Assembly: GCF_000003605.2 (NCBI RefSeq)
Contig: NW_003138332.1
Location: 55,177-78,969 of the forward strand
Source: Saccoglossus kowalevskii
Taxonomy: Eukaryota; Hemichordata; Enteropneusta; Harrimaniidae
Direction of reading: 5' to 3'
Length of the DNA stretch: 23,793 bases
Part shown: piece after piece, positions 9,140-18,540 of the stretch
Position numbering within the stretch: position 1 is the stretch's first letter
How the letters are laid out: every line of letters begins with the position of its first letter
The notes under the pieces: model-generated
What the model saw: only the letters and a program-made list of their open reading frames with translations
What the model was told of the DNA's origin: nothing
Databases searched by the model: none
Position numbers and translations under genes: made by a program

Positions 9140-9821
9140 TTGGACAGAATTATAACTATTTAATACAGTTTGTTAAATCAAAAATATAGTTCATAGAGTT
9201 GAATATTTACGTTTAAATGGTCTATTATGTATATAGTATAGCAGATTTGTAGATCCAACCAAAGTGTTTCATTCCTATAGTTTTTCTTTTAGATGTGACG
9301 TCCATGTTGGATTCATGCATTTGCAGATGAAGCATCTGTCTACCAAGGAAACCATTTATTTACATCTTTTCTGTACTGTACGATTCTGTTTAAAATTGTA
9401 TTCAAGCATCTTAAACTTATTACTTATGCCACATAGAAGAAAAGCCGGAAGAGAAGTTACATTAAATAATCATATTATCGCGGCCATATTGGATTTATGC
9501 TAATTTTTATCTATCCAATCAACACTTTTGGCACTCTCATACCTTCTCCAACTCAAAACAGTACCATAGCATCATGAATTTTTAAAATACCTCATCTAGA
9601 ATTAAAGATATGTTCAAATAGTTATATTTCCATGTTGTAAAAATGTGCAAAACGACCATTTTGAATATATGCAAATTAGATATATTTCGGAAGCCTAGAT
9701 TTTCCTAGACTTTTAGTATATCAATCTAGATACCTTTCCAAAAAGCACTGTGAAGAAATTATTTCTGTTGCAATTTGTGACGGGTTGGCCCCCTTTTTTT
9801 GCTAGAATGACTGGACTATAA
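9140..9821. other. Intergenic with degenerate spaced repeats
   Basis: Three related words, GTCCATGTTGGATTCATGC (9300), GGCCATATTGGATTTATGC (9482) and GACCATTTTGAATATATGC (9654), are spaced about 170-185 bases apart in one orientation. This suggests an old tandem or dispersed repeat. The third contains an octamer ATGCAAAT (9669-9676). No gene seen. Confidence 0.45.
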
Positions 9822-10017
9822 TTACGCGCGTAAGCGTCCTTGAATAGTAAAAACAAACATGACTGCCACCAGGGTTTGACCAGACTCTACAAAAAGAAGT
9901 TAGCTGATTCTGTTTTTGGATTTTGGCATTCCCATGATATATTCTAGGATGGAAAAGATGCATAATAAGTATGTTATTAAAGGATACCTCAAAGTATGCA
10001 CTCAGACAGTATACCGT
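9822..10017 (+). repeat. Dispersed repeat B, copy 1
   Basis: Nearly 200 bases match 20799-21000 in the same orientation. Shared landmarks include AAAAACAAACATG, GGGTTTGACC, GCTGATTCTGTT, TTGGATTTTGGCATTCCCAT and GTATGCACTCAGACAGTA. Neither strand keeps a shared open frame, so it is probably a non-coding mobile repeat or a duplicated segment. Confidence 0.85.
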
Positions 10018-10578
10018 ATATACCCGTAATAATAACATCATATTATCTTGCAATTATTTTTTTTTGATATAAATTTTTAACTCGAAAAGTGAGGACTGGC
10101 TTTTTATTTCTCCAAGCAATACCAATTTCAATTTTGCTCAGAACAGCCATTTTCTAATTTCTGGACAATTATTGTTGCCAGAGTTGACAACAGTTTCCCC
10201 ATTAACAATATTACAACATGATGGTGCAGTTGCATTTTAATTGAAACAGGGCAACTCAAAATTAGCATATTCAGAATAAGAATAGCTGGCCATATATACA
10301 AATTACATACTTAATAAATCATGGTCACACAATGGTTGGCCAATTGAATTACATTAGAGTATGCATAGCTTATTTTTTAGCATATTTGGTGAATTTGACC
10401 TCAAATGCCATGGTTATGGCATTCAACCACAGATATTTTCGAACACTCATTGGTAAATTAAAGACAGCAGTTGTACCAAACCAATTGGTCATGCAGTACT
10501 TGTATACAGCATTTAATAAGGTACAAAAAATAAACAAACCGCACAGACAACTTTCTAGTTCAATATAACATAGTGTAA
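10018..10578. other. Intergenic, no supported gene
   Basis: AT-rich. A 78-residue plus-strand frame at 10332-10568 contains a hydrophobic stretch but no recognisable motif or conserved context, so it is not called. Confidence 0.4.
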
Positions 10579-10661
10579 GCGTTATTACTCGGGCCAGTCA
10601 GTGTTGTATGGCACTACCGGAAGCAAACGAGTCCTTCGAGGCTTGGCTCAACGAGTAACGC
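10579..10661. repeat. Inverted repeat / long hairpin
   Basis: GCGTTATTACTCGGGCCA (10579-10596) pairs imperfectly with TGGCTCAACGAGTAACGC (10644-10661), leaving a loop of about 47 bases. The arms are GC- and CpG-rich in an AT-rich setting. It could be the tip of a small foldback element or a structured RNA. Confidence 0.5.
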
Positions 10662-10807
10662 CCTTCAAGGTAGAATGATATTGACAGGTGCTCATACAGC
10701 AATGACAATATTCATGACAATATATTTCAATTATTAATCATTTTAGTATTAGTCAACACTAAATTCACTGTCATTCTATTTGACCAAACTTTCAAATGTT
10801 CATAAAA

Positions 10808-11322
10808 CAAGCAGCCTGTCGGCTGAGATAGCTCCGCTGTTGCCAATGCACATTTCAATTAGGAACTGAAGACATCATTTGAAAATGAACAATATGTATA
10901 GTATCAAAGCAACCGGACTTGCCGTTTTAAACTAGAATTCAAAAATATCACTTTTCACCAAAATTGACAAAAATAATCATCAAAATTAGATAATTAAAGA
11001 TATCATCACGAAATGAACAAATCTGGGAGAGGTCCACATGTAGAACCTATATATGTAATATCAAAGCAATTGGACTTGCGGTTTTCAACAAGAAGTCGAA
11101 AATATCACTTTTTACCAAAAATGACAAAAATATTCACCAAAATTAGAGAATTAAAGATATTATTACAAAATGAACAAATCTAAGAGAGGTCTACCCAAAG
11201 TACATATACACCAAGTATGAAAGCATTCAGTTTCCAAGAACAAGTCAAAAAAGTAAAACATTGACACAGACGACGACGGACAATCACTCATATGATAAGC
11301 TCCGCTCGACAAAGTCGACAGC
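10808..11322 (+). repeat. Dispersed repeat C, copy 1 (tandem core, hairpin end)
   Basis: Starts with a small hairpin (CAGCC-TGTC-GGCTG) and then TAGCTCCGCTGT. It holds three core monomers whose AAGAyATCAT landmark starts at 10869, 10997 and 11154 (steps 128 and 157). It ends with a stem-loop CTCCGC-TCGAC-AAA-GTCG-ACA-GCGGAG. The first and last GC-rich words are inverted relative to each other. Matches 22710-23195 with the same monomer steps. Non-coding. The structure resembles Helitron-derived or foldback non-autonomous elements. Confidence 0.8.
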
Positions 11323-11334
11323 GGAGTTAATCAC

Positions 11335-11845
11335 AGAAAGCTAAGAAAAAAGTTTGGGAATCTTTTAAACAGTGGGTTTCAGTTTTTTATAACAGAATTG
11401 AAAGTTGCGTCCTCAATAATGATTACCCCACTGGTTGGTTTAAGCTATCCAGGGGTATAAGACAAGGCTGCCCGTTATCAACGGCTTTTTTTGTGATAGC
11501 AATAGAACTATTGGCTATAGTAATTCATTCAAATGATAAAATTGAGAATATAGATTTGCCAAAGGGTTTTTAACATAAATATTCTGGTTTATGCAGATGA
11601 CACAACTCTTTGTGTGAGAAACCAAAGCGCAATTTGTATTGCCTTAAAGGTTTTAGATAAATTACAAGAATATTCTGGTTTAGTCGTCAATATGGAAAAT
11701 AACAGAACTACTAATTCTAAGGAATTTGAAGCGAAATTGGAATAAAATGGATGCTTTAGCCCCTTCCCACAAACCAATGAGTTATCTTGGAATTTTTGTT
11801 GGGCATGATGCCATCAAAAACTTAAGTATAAATATTCATGAGAAA
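11335..11845 (+). pseudogene. LINE ORF2 reverse transcriptase fragment
   Basis: In frame: WVSVFYNRIESCVLNN, then GWFKLSRGIRQGCPLSTAFF with RQGCPLS at 11460-11480. After a stop and frame change comes INILVYADDTTLCV with the catalytic YADD at 11590-11601, then VLDKLQEYSGLVVN and a further frame change to SYLGIFVG. The RQGCPLS and YADD motifs with this spacing identify a LINE RT of the L1/Tx1 group. The catalytic Asp pair is intact but the frame is broken in at least two places. Confidence 0.85.
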
Positions 11846-12347
11846 ACTAATCAAAGAAAGCTTAGAAAGAACTCCCGTGTGCTGAGAGTATTGAAGACGC
11901 ATTAAAAATTAATTTAAAATTACTTGTACATGAGATATTGATGGAAAAGCTGAAAACTAATTATGCAAATCAGGTAACTAATATGAACAGAACAGAACAA
12001 AAAAATTATGAATTATTATGCTAATTACAGAATTAATATTAATCAAAATTAATCAGGCCTGTCTATTGTCCTAGAGCATTTATGTACCAAATTTTATTCA
12101 AATGTGATGATCAGTAATTGAGTTATCAGTGTTAATTATGTTAATTAGGTGATTAATAAGCATAAATATTTACCAAAAACTAATTGGGTTTCTGCATAGT
12201 TCTCTTTAAAAGTTTCATTAAAATCCAATTTGTGGTTCTTTATATATCAGTGGAACATTATGCAAATTAGGTAATTAATATCCAATTAAAACTAATCAGG
12301 TGTCTGCATAATCCTAGAAGATCTATGTAGCAAGTCTCATTGAAATA

Positions 12348-12630
12348 NNNNNNNNNNNNNNNNNNNNNNNNNNNNNNNNNNNNNNNNNNNNNNNNNNNNN
12401 NNNNNNNNNNNNNNNNNNNNNNNNNNNNNNNNNNNNNNNNNNNNNNNNNNNNNNNNNNNNNNNNNNNNNNNNNNNNNNNNNNNNNNNNNNNNNNNNNNNN
12501 NNNNNNNNNNNNNNNNNNNNNNNNNNNNNNNNNNNNNNNNNNNNNNNNNNNNNNNNNNNNNNNNNNNNNNNNNNNNNNNNNNNNNNNNNNNNNNNNNNNN
12601 NNNNNNNNNNNNNNNNNNNNNNNNNNNNNN
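12348..12630. other. Assembly gap (283 N)
   Basis: Unsequenced bases inside the tandem-monomer region. The repeat continues on both sides, so the true number of monomers is unknown. Confidence 0.99.
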
Positions 12631-13171
12631 AAAACTATCAGGTCTGTGCAATGTCCTATGACATCTATGTACCAAGTGTCATTGAAATGTGATGATTACT
12701 ACTTGAAATACCAAAAGCTGAAAATTAATTAATTATGCAAATTAGCTAATTAATATATACTGATATTACCCTAAAAACTATCAGGTTTGTGCAGTGTCCT
12801 ATGACCAAGTTTTATTGAAATGTGATGATTAGTACTTGAGATATCAGTGGAAAAGCCGAAAATTTATTAAACATTATGCAAATTAGGTAATTAATATTGC
12901 ACAGATTTTTACCCAAAACTAATCAAATCTGTGCATTAGTTTGGAGCATCTGTGTGCCAAGTTTCATCAAAATCCAATGAGTGGTTCTTTAGATATCAGT
13001 GGAACAGTCATGGAACAGCTAAAAATCAGCTAATTATCATGCAAATTAGGTAATTAATATGCATGGATTTTTACCAAAACCTAATCAAATCTGCGCATTG
13101 GCCCAGAGCATCTATGCACCAACTATCATCAAAAACTGATGTATGGATCTCGAGATATCAGTGGAACAGAC

Positions 13172-13173
<2 letters not shown>

Positions 13174-13225
<52 letters not shown>
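13174..13225. repeat. (AC)26 microsatellite
   Basis: Uninterrupted AC dinucleotides preceded by AGACGG. It sits between the last core monomer and the 3' hairpin of the nested element. Confidence 0.97.
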
Positions 13226-13228
<3 letters not shown>

Positions 13229-13284
13229 CTGCAAAGACTCCCTTTTTGTGCTTCGCACACGGGGGTCAAAAAGATGGGTGCAAA

Positions 13285-14660
13285 ATTAGATATTTGGAGT
13301 CGCGATACCTGTCATTAAATGGCAAGGTTATTTTGAGCAAGGTATTTGGAGCTACCAATTTACTTTTTGTGATGAACTCTATTTCAATTCCGTCAACAAA
13401 TATTTTAAAAGCAAGACCTTTGAAATGGAAAGAGGCACCACATTAAAAGTGATACTTTGATAGGGGACAGAAATAACAGTGGATTGCATATGATCGACTT
13501 AGAGTTACAAAATAAGGTTTTTAAACTTGCATATGCAATGCGTATAATCAAAAATGATGCACCTTGGGGAATTATTCCAAAGAGTTATTTTTGAGAAATA
13601 TGGGGGCAAATTTTTACTTAAATGTAAGTTTTCTTTATCACTAATTTATTCTGATAGTATACATTTTTGTAGTATTTTTATTGCCATAGCCCATCAGATG
13701 ATGGAGAAGCTGTAAAATCAGAAATTCTGTGGAATAAGAAAGAAAATTTAGGGTAAATCATTAGTTTGAAAGGAATAGAGTGTAGAGGAGACCTGTGCAA
13801 TTCTGATGGTGTTTTAATGTCATATGAACAATTTATGGATAAGTATAAAACCAATACAGATTTGTTGACTTACTATGGTGTGAAACATGCAATCCCCCCA
13901 AAATGGAAGGTAAAGTTAGTTAACAATATCGGTGCAACTGTTCAGGGTATGACATCTGACCCAACACTTTTAAATGGTAAAACTCAAGATTTGTATAATG
14001 CCATTGCGACAAAACGTTTTGAAAAGTCAACGTCGATCTTGAAATGGGAAGAGAGTGATTATGAGGGCCCAGGTGAGGTAGGCTGGAAATATGTTTGGGA
14101 ACTTCCATATTCCTTCCATAGAGGAAAAAATGAGAGTTTTCCAGTTTAAAATCATGCACCGAATTGTTGCTACAAATACCTACCTTTACCAGAATAAGCT
14201 TAGAGTTGATTATCTCTGTAAATATTAATAAAATATTAATAATTGATTAATAAACAAAAAGAAACTATACCACACCTTTTCTGGGAATGCAATACTGCTA
14301 ATTTATTTTGGCTATTCTTTCTAGACTGGTGGAAAAATGTAACACAAAGTGATGACCATGCATTGACTTGTATGAATGTAGTCTTTGAAATGCCAGAGCA
14401 GGGTTTTCTGCTTAACCATCTTATTTTGTTAGGTCAATATTTTCTTTATACAATTCGTTACACAAATGCAACCCCATCTTTAACCCATTTTATTAGAAAT
14501 GTAAAGGAGAAAATGAGTACTGAAAAACATATTTTGAGTGAAAATAGTTTTATTAAAAAATGGGGCCCGCTACAGCATCATTTAAAACAGTTTCTTGTAC
14601 ATTATATATTATTTGTTTATTGTGTTTTGTACGCTGTATCTTTTGTTATTGTGACACTTT
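13285..14660 (+). pseudogene. LINE ORF2 C-terminal part
   Basis: Picks up after the insertion with KIRYLESRYLSLNGKVILSK (13278-13340), the RxLSLxGKxxL motif that follows the RT palm in L1-type ORF2. Next come GLHMIDLELQNKVFKLAY (about 13484-13535), a 127-residue frame (13766-14149) with MSYEQFMDKY, LLTYYGV and AIPPKWK, then FQFKIMHRIVATNTYLYQNK (about 14140-14200). The Cys/His segment TIPHLFWEC lies at about 14266-14292. A local duplication of AATATTAATAA around 14221-14245 disrupts the frame just before this segment. The order and spacing match L1/Tx1-group ORF2 C-termini. Confidence 0.8.
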
Positions 14661-14677
14661 AATGTCATGTACCTTTA

Positions 14678-14710
14678 TTGTTGTTGTTGTTGTTGTAAAA
14701 AATAAATAAC
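14678..14710 (+). repeat. (TTG)n and A-rich LINE tail
   Basis: Five to six TTG units followed by TAAAAAATAAATAA. Marks the 3' end of the LINE. Confidence 0.7.
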
Positions 14711-14965
14711 GCAGTTCTCATTTCTTCTTCCACACCAACATCATCACCATTTTTTAACTTTCCACCAGTAAGACCTGTCAAAACAATTAAAATGTGCAGG
14801 ATATCTCACATGCATGCTATATTTTTAAATCTTTCATTCATACTTACTAGTAGTTGACCAAAATTAAGGACATATTGATAATAAGTGTGTGGTGAATATA
14901 CTATACACTTTATAAAAAAAAACTATTCTTGATATTCCGCTGAATGAAAGTTACATCAAACGACA
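14711..14965. other. Spacer, no gene seen
   Basis: AT-rich, no repeats or coding signal recognised. Confidence 0.4.
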
Positions 14966-15150
14966 AAGCAAATCAAAAAAAGCTTAGAAAAAACTGTGAG
15001 CTAGAGGGTATTGGGGTTCTAAACCAATGAGATCTGAGGAGTATCCAAGAACACCAACTCCTGAATTATCATAGAAACAGCTGAAAATTATTATGCAAAT
15101 TATATAATTAGTATGCATCGATTTGAACCAAAACCTAATCAAATCAGCAC
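14966..15150 (+). repeat. Fragment of the Helentron-like family
   Basis: AAATCAAAAAAAGCTTAGAA at about 14966 repeats the 5' end at 11846. ATTATGCAAATTATATAATTAG (15090-15111) and ACCAAAACCTAATCAAATC (about 15127) repeat the core monomer. Only about one monomer is kept. It runs straight into a purine-rich simple repeat, mirroring the core-to-microsatellite order of the larger copy. Confidence 0.65.
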
Positions 15151-15205
15151 AAGAAAGCGGGAGAAAGACAGTGAGAGAGCGGGAGCGAGACAGTGAGAGA
15201 GAACT
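15151..15205. repeat. GA-rich simple repeat
   Basis: Two imperfect copies of GCGGGAGMGAGACAGTGAGAGA-like sequence. A nearby direct duplication AAAAAGGTATACAAA lies at about 15230-15270. Confidence 0.7.
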
Positions 15206-15725
15206 AAAGTCAATACACACGAGTAAATAAAAAGGTATACAAATAAAATAAAAATAAAAAGGTATACAAACCACATTAAAACAACTTGGAATTAAAAATT
15301 TTTCTTAACACCAAGGTTTATAATTAGAAAAATAGTTTTGGCACACGTTTTTCCTTTGGGCAAACAATTACCAAGAAATTACTATCTAGAATTTCATAAT
15401 TTGGATAATTTTTTTACTCAAAATACATATGAACCTCATAACAAGAATTCAATTTGATGACAAATTTTAAACTGACATTATTTATGTTTGGCAAAACAAG
15501 AAATTAATCACTGACAAGTAATACTGTATAATAACTCAACTAGAAACTGATGTTTGCTGATCTACTACAACTACTCGTACATAATAAGATTTATGTATTA
15601 GCTGAAAATATATACATTTAGGCTAAACCAGTGATCTCCAATAGAAGTGCTTATACAGCAAAAATCACATTTGATGTGTAGTGACACTTTCAAGATTATG
15701 ACAGACACATGACCAAGAAGCAAAT
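15206..15725. other. AT-rich spacer, no gene seen
   Basis: No coding or repeat structure recognised apart from the short duplication noted just upstream. It ends in CAAAT (15721-15725) at the edge of the next element. Confidence 0.4.
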
Positions 15726-15940
15726 TATTAGGGTTGTACAAATCCATTTGTTTATCTAATCATACCTACCACAAAATCCGTGGAAATAATGAATTTCATT
15801 TATTACTCATTAGGCTTAATTACAGATTACAGCCCCAGCAGAAACTACTAGAGACTATACCCGGGTCCAAAGGGAACACCCTAGGGTAACATTCTCTAAC
15901 AAAAAGGCCTCGCCTAAGGGGTCACCCCAGGGCGATCAAG
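15726..15940. repeat. DIRS left (3') inverted terminal repeat
   Basis: From about 15770 to 15940 this is the reverse complement of 18541-18735. Shared blocks are GGAAATAAT-AATTTCATT, TTACAGATTA, AGAAACTA, CCCGGGTCCAAAG, ACACCCTAGGGTAACATTCT and GGCCTCGCCTAAGGGGTCACC. The outer ~40 bases (TATTAGGGTTGTACAAA ... ACCTACC) are a terminal extension not found at the other end, as in DIRS1, where one ITR is longer. Confidence 0.88.
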
Positions 15941-16030
15941 CACCCGAGGCCTGTTAGTTTCATTCTCACAAATGTTTCCTGTGCGCCACAACAGGCCGTT
16001 CAGAAGCTTGTAGGGAGGTGGACGTGTTCT

Positions 16031-16148
16031 ATGGATTTTCTGGTAGGTATGATTAGGTAAACTAACGGGTTTGTACAACCCTAATAGTTTACTACATCAC
16101 TTACTAGAAAATCGGTGGAAATAATAAATTTCATTTATTACTCGTTAG
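16031..16148. repeat. DIRS internal complementary region (ICR)
   Basis: Bases 16033-16086 are the reverse complement of the left terminus 15726-15778, including its unique extension (TTTGTACAACCCTAATA at 16070-16086). Bases 16087-16148 reverse-complement the right terminus 18687-18747 (TACATCAC, AGAAAA, GGAAATAATAAATTTCA, CTCGTTAG). The two halves meet at 16086/16087. The ICR is therefore the complement of the two ends joined, the template expected for completing the ends on a circular intermediate. Confidence 0.85.
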
Positions 16149-16329
16149 GCAGAAATGCACATTTTTTCGGCACAAAAAGGCAGAAATGGTCAAAAAACTG
16201 AGGGAAATCTAATACTACTCACCAACAAGGAATCTTAATTGTCCTGGGATACAACCAATCAGGTAACTCTTTTGGGACCGGGTGCCTCAAGAGTAGACCC
16301 CCCCCCCCCCCGAATTTAGGGAAGCCATT
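16149..16329. other. Element interior between ICR and RT, C14 tract
   Basis: No RNase H or recombinase motifs on the minus strand, so this is the likely site of internal deletion. A run of 14 C lies at 16298-16311, next to where RT similarity fades. Confidence 0.6.
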
Positions 16330-16960
16330 GCTATTGCTCCGTGTTGAACTGCATAGCCAGAGAAACTAGGTTGTGGGACGGTATTGGGTTGGACTTGGAA
16401 ATATTTAATAAAAAGCCCAACTCGTGGAGAAGCGTTTGCGTCAATCACATATGCTTCGCTAACACCTCCCTGTCTCAGTTGTGTAATGACCAGTCATCGA
16501 GGTATGAGTTCAGATAAATCTACGACCAGTGTAGCAGCTGGGTCACCTGTCTTAGCACCCTGGTGAAGACGTATGGCGCCATACACAAACTGAATGGGAG
16601 TCGCTCAACTCGTAAACTTTGCCCTCTAACGAGAATCTGAGATACCGTCTGCATGAGTCGTGATTGGAAATGTGGAAATATGCATCGCTCAAATCCAGCG
16701 ACACCAGCCAATCACTTGAGTGCACTGACAGAAGTACCGTAGCTGGTGTTTCCATCTGGAAGCGATTGAGCTCCACAAACCTGTTCATTCGACTGAAGTC
16801 TAGGACCGGACGTGCCCCCCCGAACTCTTGGGAAAGAGGAAGATGTGGGAATAGAACCCTGGAACTGAATTGGGGTTCTCCACGAGGCATATCGCCCTTT
16901 TCTCCAGAAGACTGGCTACTTCCTGTCAGACCGTCTTCGCTTTGACCTTGTCCCTCGGCA
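16330..16960 (-). pseudogene. DIRS reverse transcriptase remnant
   Basis: From high to low coordinates: ARPVLDFSRMNRFVE, METPATVLLSV, DWLVSLDLSDAYFHIS (motif A, about 16665-16710), RRYLRFSLEGKVYEL, then after a frame shift near 16608 RLPFSLCMAPYVFTRVL. An in-frame stop at 16520-16522 follows HW-S. Next comes LNSYLDDWSLH with an intact catalytic YLDD at 16493-16504, then HELGFLLNISKSN at about 16398-16436. The active-site Asps are kept, unlike the plus-strand copy, but the shift and stop prevent a full enzyme. It ends abruptly at the C14 tract. Confidence 0.85.
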
Positions 16961-17304
16961 GAAGACCATGGGGAGGATGAGGAGTCAGAGTAGGAGGAGA
17001 CCAATGAGAAATCTGATACCCCTGAGACACTACTGCGAGCATCCAGGGAGAGGAAACTCTCCTGCGTCAAGCTGGTGTATGCTGCATGAGGTGCGATCCT
17101 ACGGGAAGAAGCGCTCTCCATAGCCTGCTCCACACGAGGTGTCCGGGGAGTTGGCCAACAGGCGTGGTAGAGGAGAGTGCCAATTGAAACAGGTTCAAAG
17201 GTGACTCCCCCATCTGGGGTGGGAGGATTACCACCGGTCCCACATGGAACAAAAGTCTCGCGCCAAGTACTGCCCGGTTCACAAGCTGCATCCTTAACTG
17301 CATA
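16961..17304 (-). pseudogene. Gag-RT linker region of the DIRS element
   Basis: An open minus-strand stretch in the same frame as RT motif A begins at 17133 and is Ser/Asp-rich (SDSSSSPWSSAEGQ). It probably represents the Gag C-terminus or Pol leader. No enzymatic motif seen. Confidence 0.5.
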
Positions 17305-17841
17305 TTAGTAAGGGTCAGCTAGGCTCCAGTTGGCTGGGTAGCCTGTGATAGTCCGGAGAAGGAGGGAACAAGAGATGACAAATTGCCCCTGGGGAAGTGG
17401 TAGGTGCACCCCCACAGGGGGGCAGCATACCACCCTGCACACGAGTACTAACACAGGAGTCTCCCCCCCTCGCAGAGTCACAAGTAGGGGCACTCTGCGG
17501 AGCTCGGTGAAACACAGGAAAAGAAGCCTGGTGCCTAAGGGGGTGGGTGGGAAATTTGGAGGAGGGCGCGTAGGGTGTTCCCTTCCAGAGAGAGCATCCC
17601 CCTCCATAGGAGAAGTGGATGCTCCCTTTCCCACTGATTCGAGTTGTCGACCCTCTGAAGGAGAGACGGAAGGATGGGTCACATCTGACCCAAGTCCTGG
17701 CGGGGGAGGGACAGGCAGGATTACAGCCAGTGCCCCTCCCCCTGGACTCTCACCCCCCAGGTCCTTCTGCGTTGTACCCTGTGACTGCAGGAGGGAGTTC
17801 ACTTTAGAGGCCAGATCGAACATCCAGGCCTTCGAAGTCAT
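17305..17841 (-). pseudogene. DIRS Gag-like protein
   Basis: A 178-residue open minus-strand frame starts MTSKAWMFDLASKVNSLL. It is Gly/Pro/Ser-rich in the middle (PVPPPPGLG, THPSVSPSEG). It lies upstream of the RT in element order, where DIRS elements carry gag. No zinc knuckle is seen in this frame. Further upstream, a Cys-containing minus-strand frame (CCHACLGCMQ ... LWDSQTWKHF, about 18085-17985) could be an N-terminal gag exon, and a consensus donor (AAG|GTAAGT) follows it at 17974-17980. Gag is weakly conserved, so the assignment rests on position and composition. Confidence 0.5.
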
Positions 17842-18540
17842 CTCGTCACCATGGGAGGAGGGGCCCCCCCACGACTAAAGGGAAGACTGTACACACACAA
17901 GCAACTCAGGCTGCATCGGTACCAATTAAGTCACGGTGGATTGGGCCTCAGAGATGAATGGCTGGGGATTTTCACTTACCTTCAGCTTTCCCCTTCGCCT
18001 CAAAGTGCTTCCACGTTTGGGAGTCCCATAGGCCGCAAATGCCCTCGAGACAAATACCTGAGTCCTGCATGCAACCCAAACAAGCGTGACAACACATTTG
18101 TGGGTCCCAAATCAGCACTACTGAGTGGCCAGTTCAGCATGTCTTATGTGCCGATGATTTTGTCGGCACGTTCTTAGTCTTTTTCGATCACTGACTTAGG
18201 CATAATGCAGTCTAGGAAAAGATTAGAAATGAGATCGTGAAAAAACGGTTAATTCACCCTTGAAAAAAAAGAGTCAAGGCGAATTCAAACTGTGCTGGCG
18301 ATTCAACAAAAACAGGCGAAATATGGGCCCTTGTAATGGAAAGCCCTTACCATTAAGTTGGAACTGTCACTGTTGATCATCAAATCACTAGATTTCTAGG
18401 AAGCTCAGTGAACAAACAAATGTACATGTATGTGCCTCTTTTGTCATGCAAATGCTGAAGCGGAAAAATATTCCAATGTATTGAGAGCGAAAACAAAAAG
18501 AGAGAAAGGAGAATGGAATGGGAACTACAGGCTTCAATGA

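Larger units (their letters stand above)
11846..13290 (+). mobile_element. Nested Helentron/HINE-like non-autonomous element
   Basis: The LINE frame stops and resumes across this block. Its 5' end (AATCAAAGAAAGCTTAGAAA) recurs at 14967. Inside are degenerate tandem monomers of about 120-160 bases with the landmark TTATGCAAATTAGGTAATTAAT, then an (AC)26 tract, then near 13238-13275 a hairpin around TGTGC-TTC-GCACA. Core repeats, a microsatellite and a subterminal 3' hairpin are the layout known from Helentron-derived HINE or 'pearl' elements. No Rep/helicase is present. The class is inferred; boundaries are good to about 20 bases. An assembly gap lies within it. Confidence 0.6.
11330..14700 (+). 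mobile_element. L1/Tx1-like LINE, 5'-truncated, split by a nested repeat
   Basis: Coding remnants of a non-LTR retrotransposon ORF2 lie in two blocks (11335-11845 and about 13285-14660). The gap between them is filled by a repeat-rich insertion. The first block starts within the RT, as is usual for 5'-truncated copies. The second carries the C-terminal domain. The element ends near 14700 in (TTG)n followed by an A-rich stretch, a typical LINE 3' tail. Stops and frameshifts show it is inactive. Confidence 0.85.

Noticed and set aside
10332-10568. 78-residue plus-strand frame with a hydrophobic stretch
   Set aside because: No motif, no supporting context and atypical composition; it is in AT-rich intergenic sequence.
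13063-13446. 127-residue plus-strand frame with a Thr-His run
   Set aside because: It joins a core monomer, the (AC)26 tract and the start of LINE ORF2; not one gene.
17345-17878. 177-residue plus-strand frame
   Set aside because: Antisense to the Gag-like frame; GC-rich shadow without motifs.
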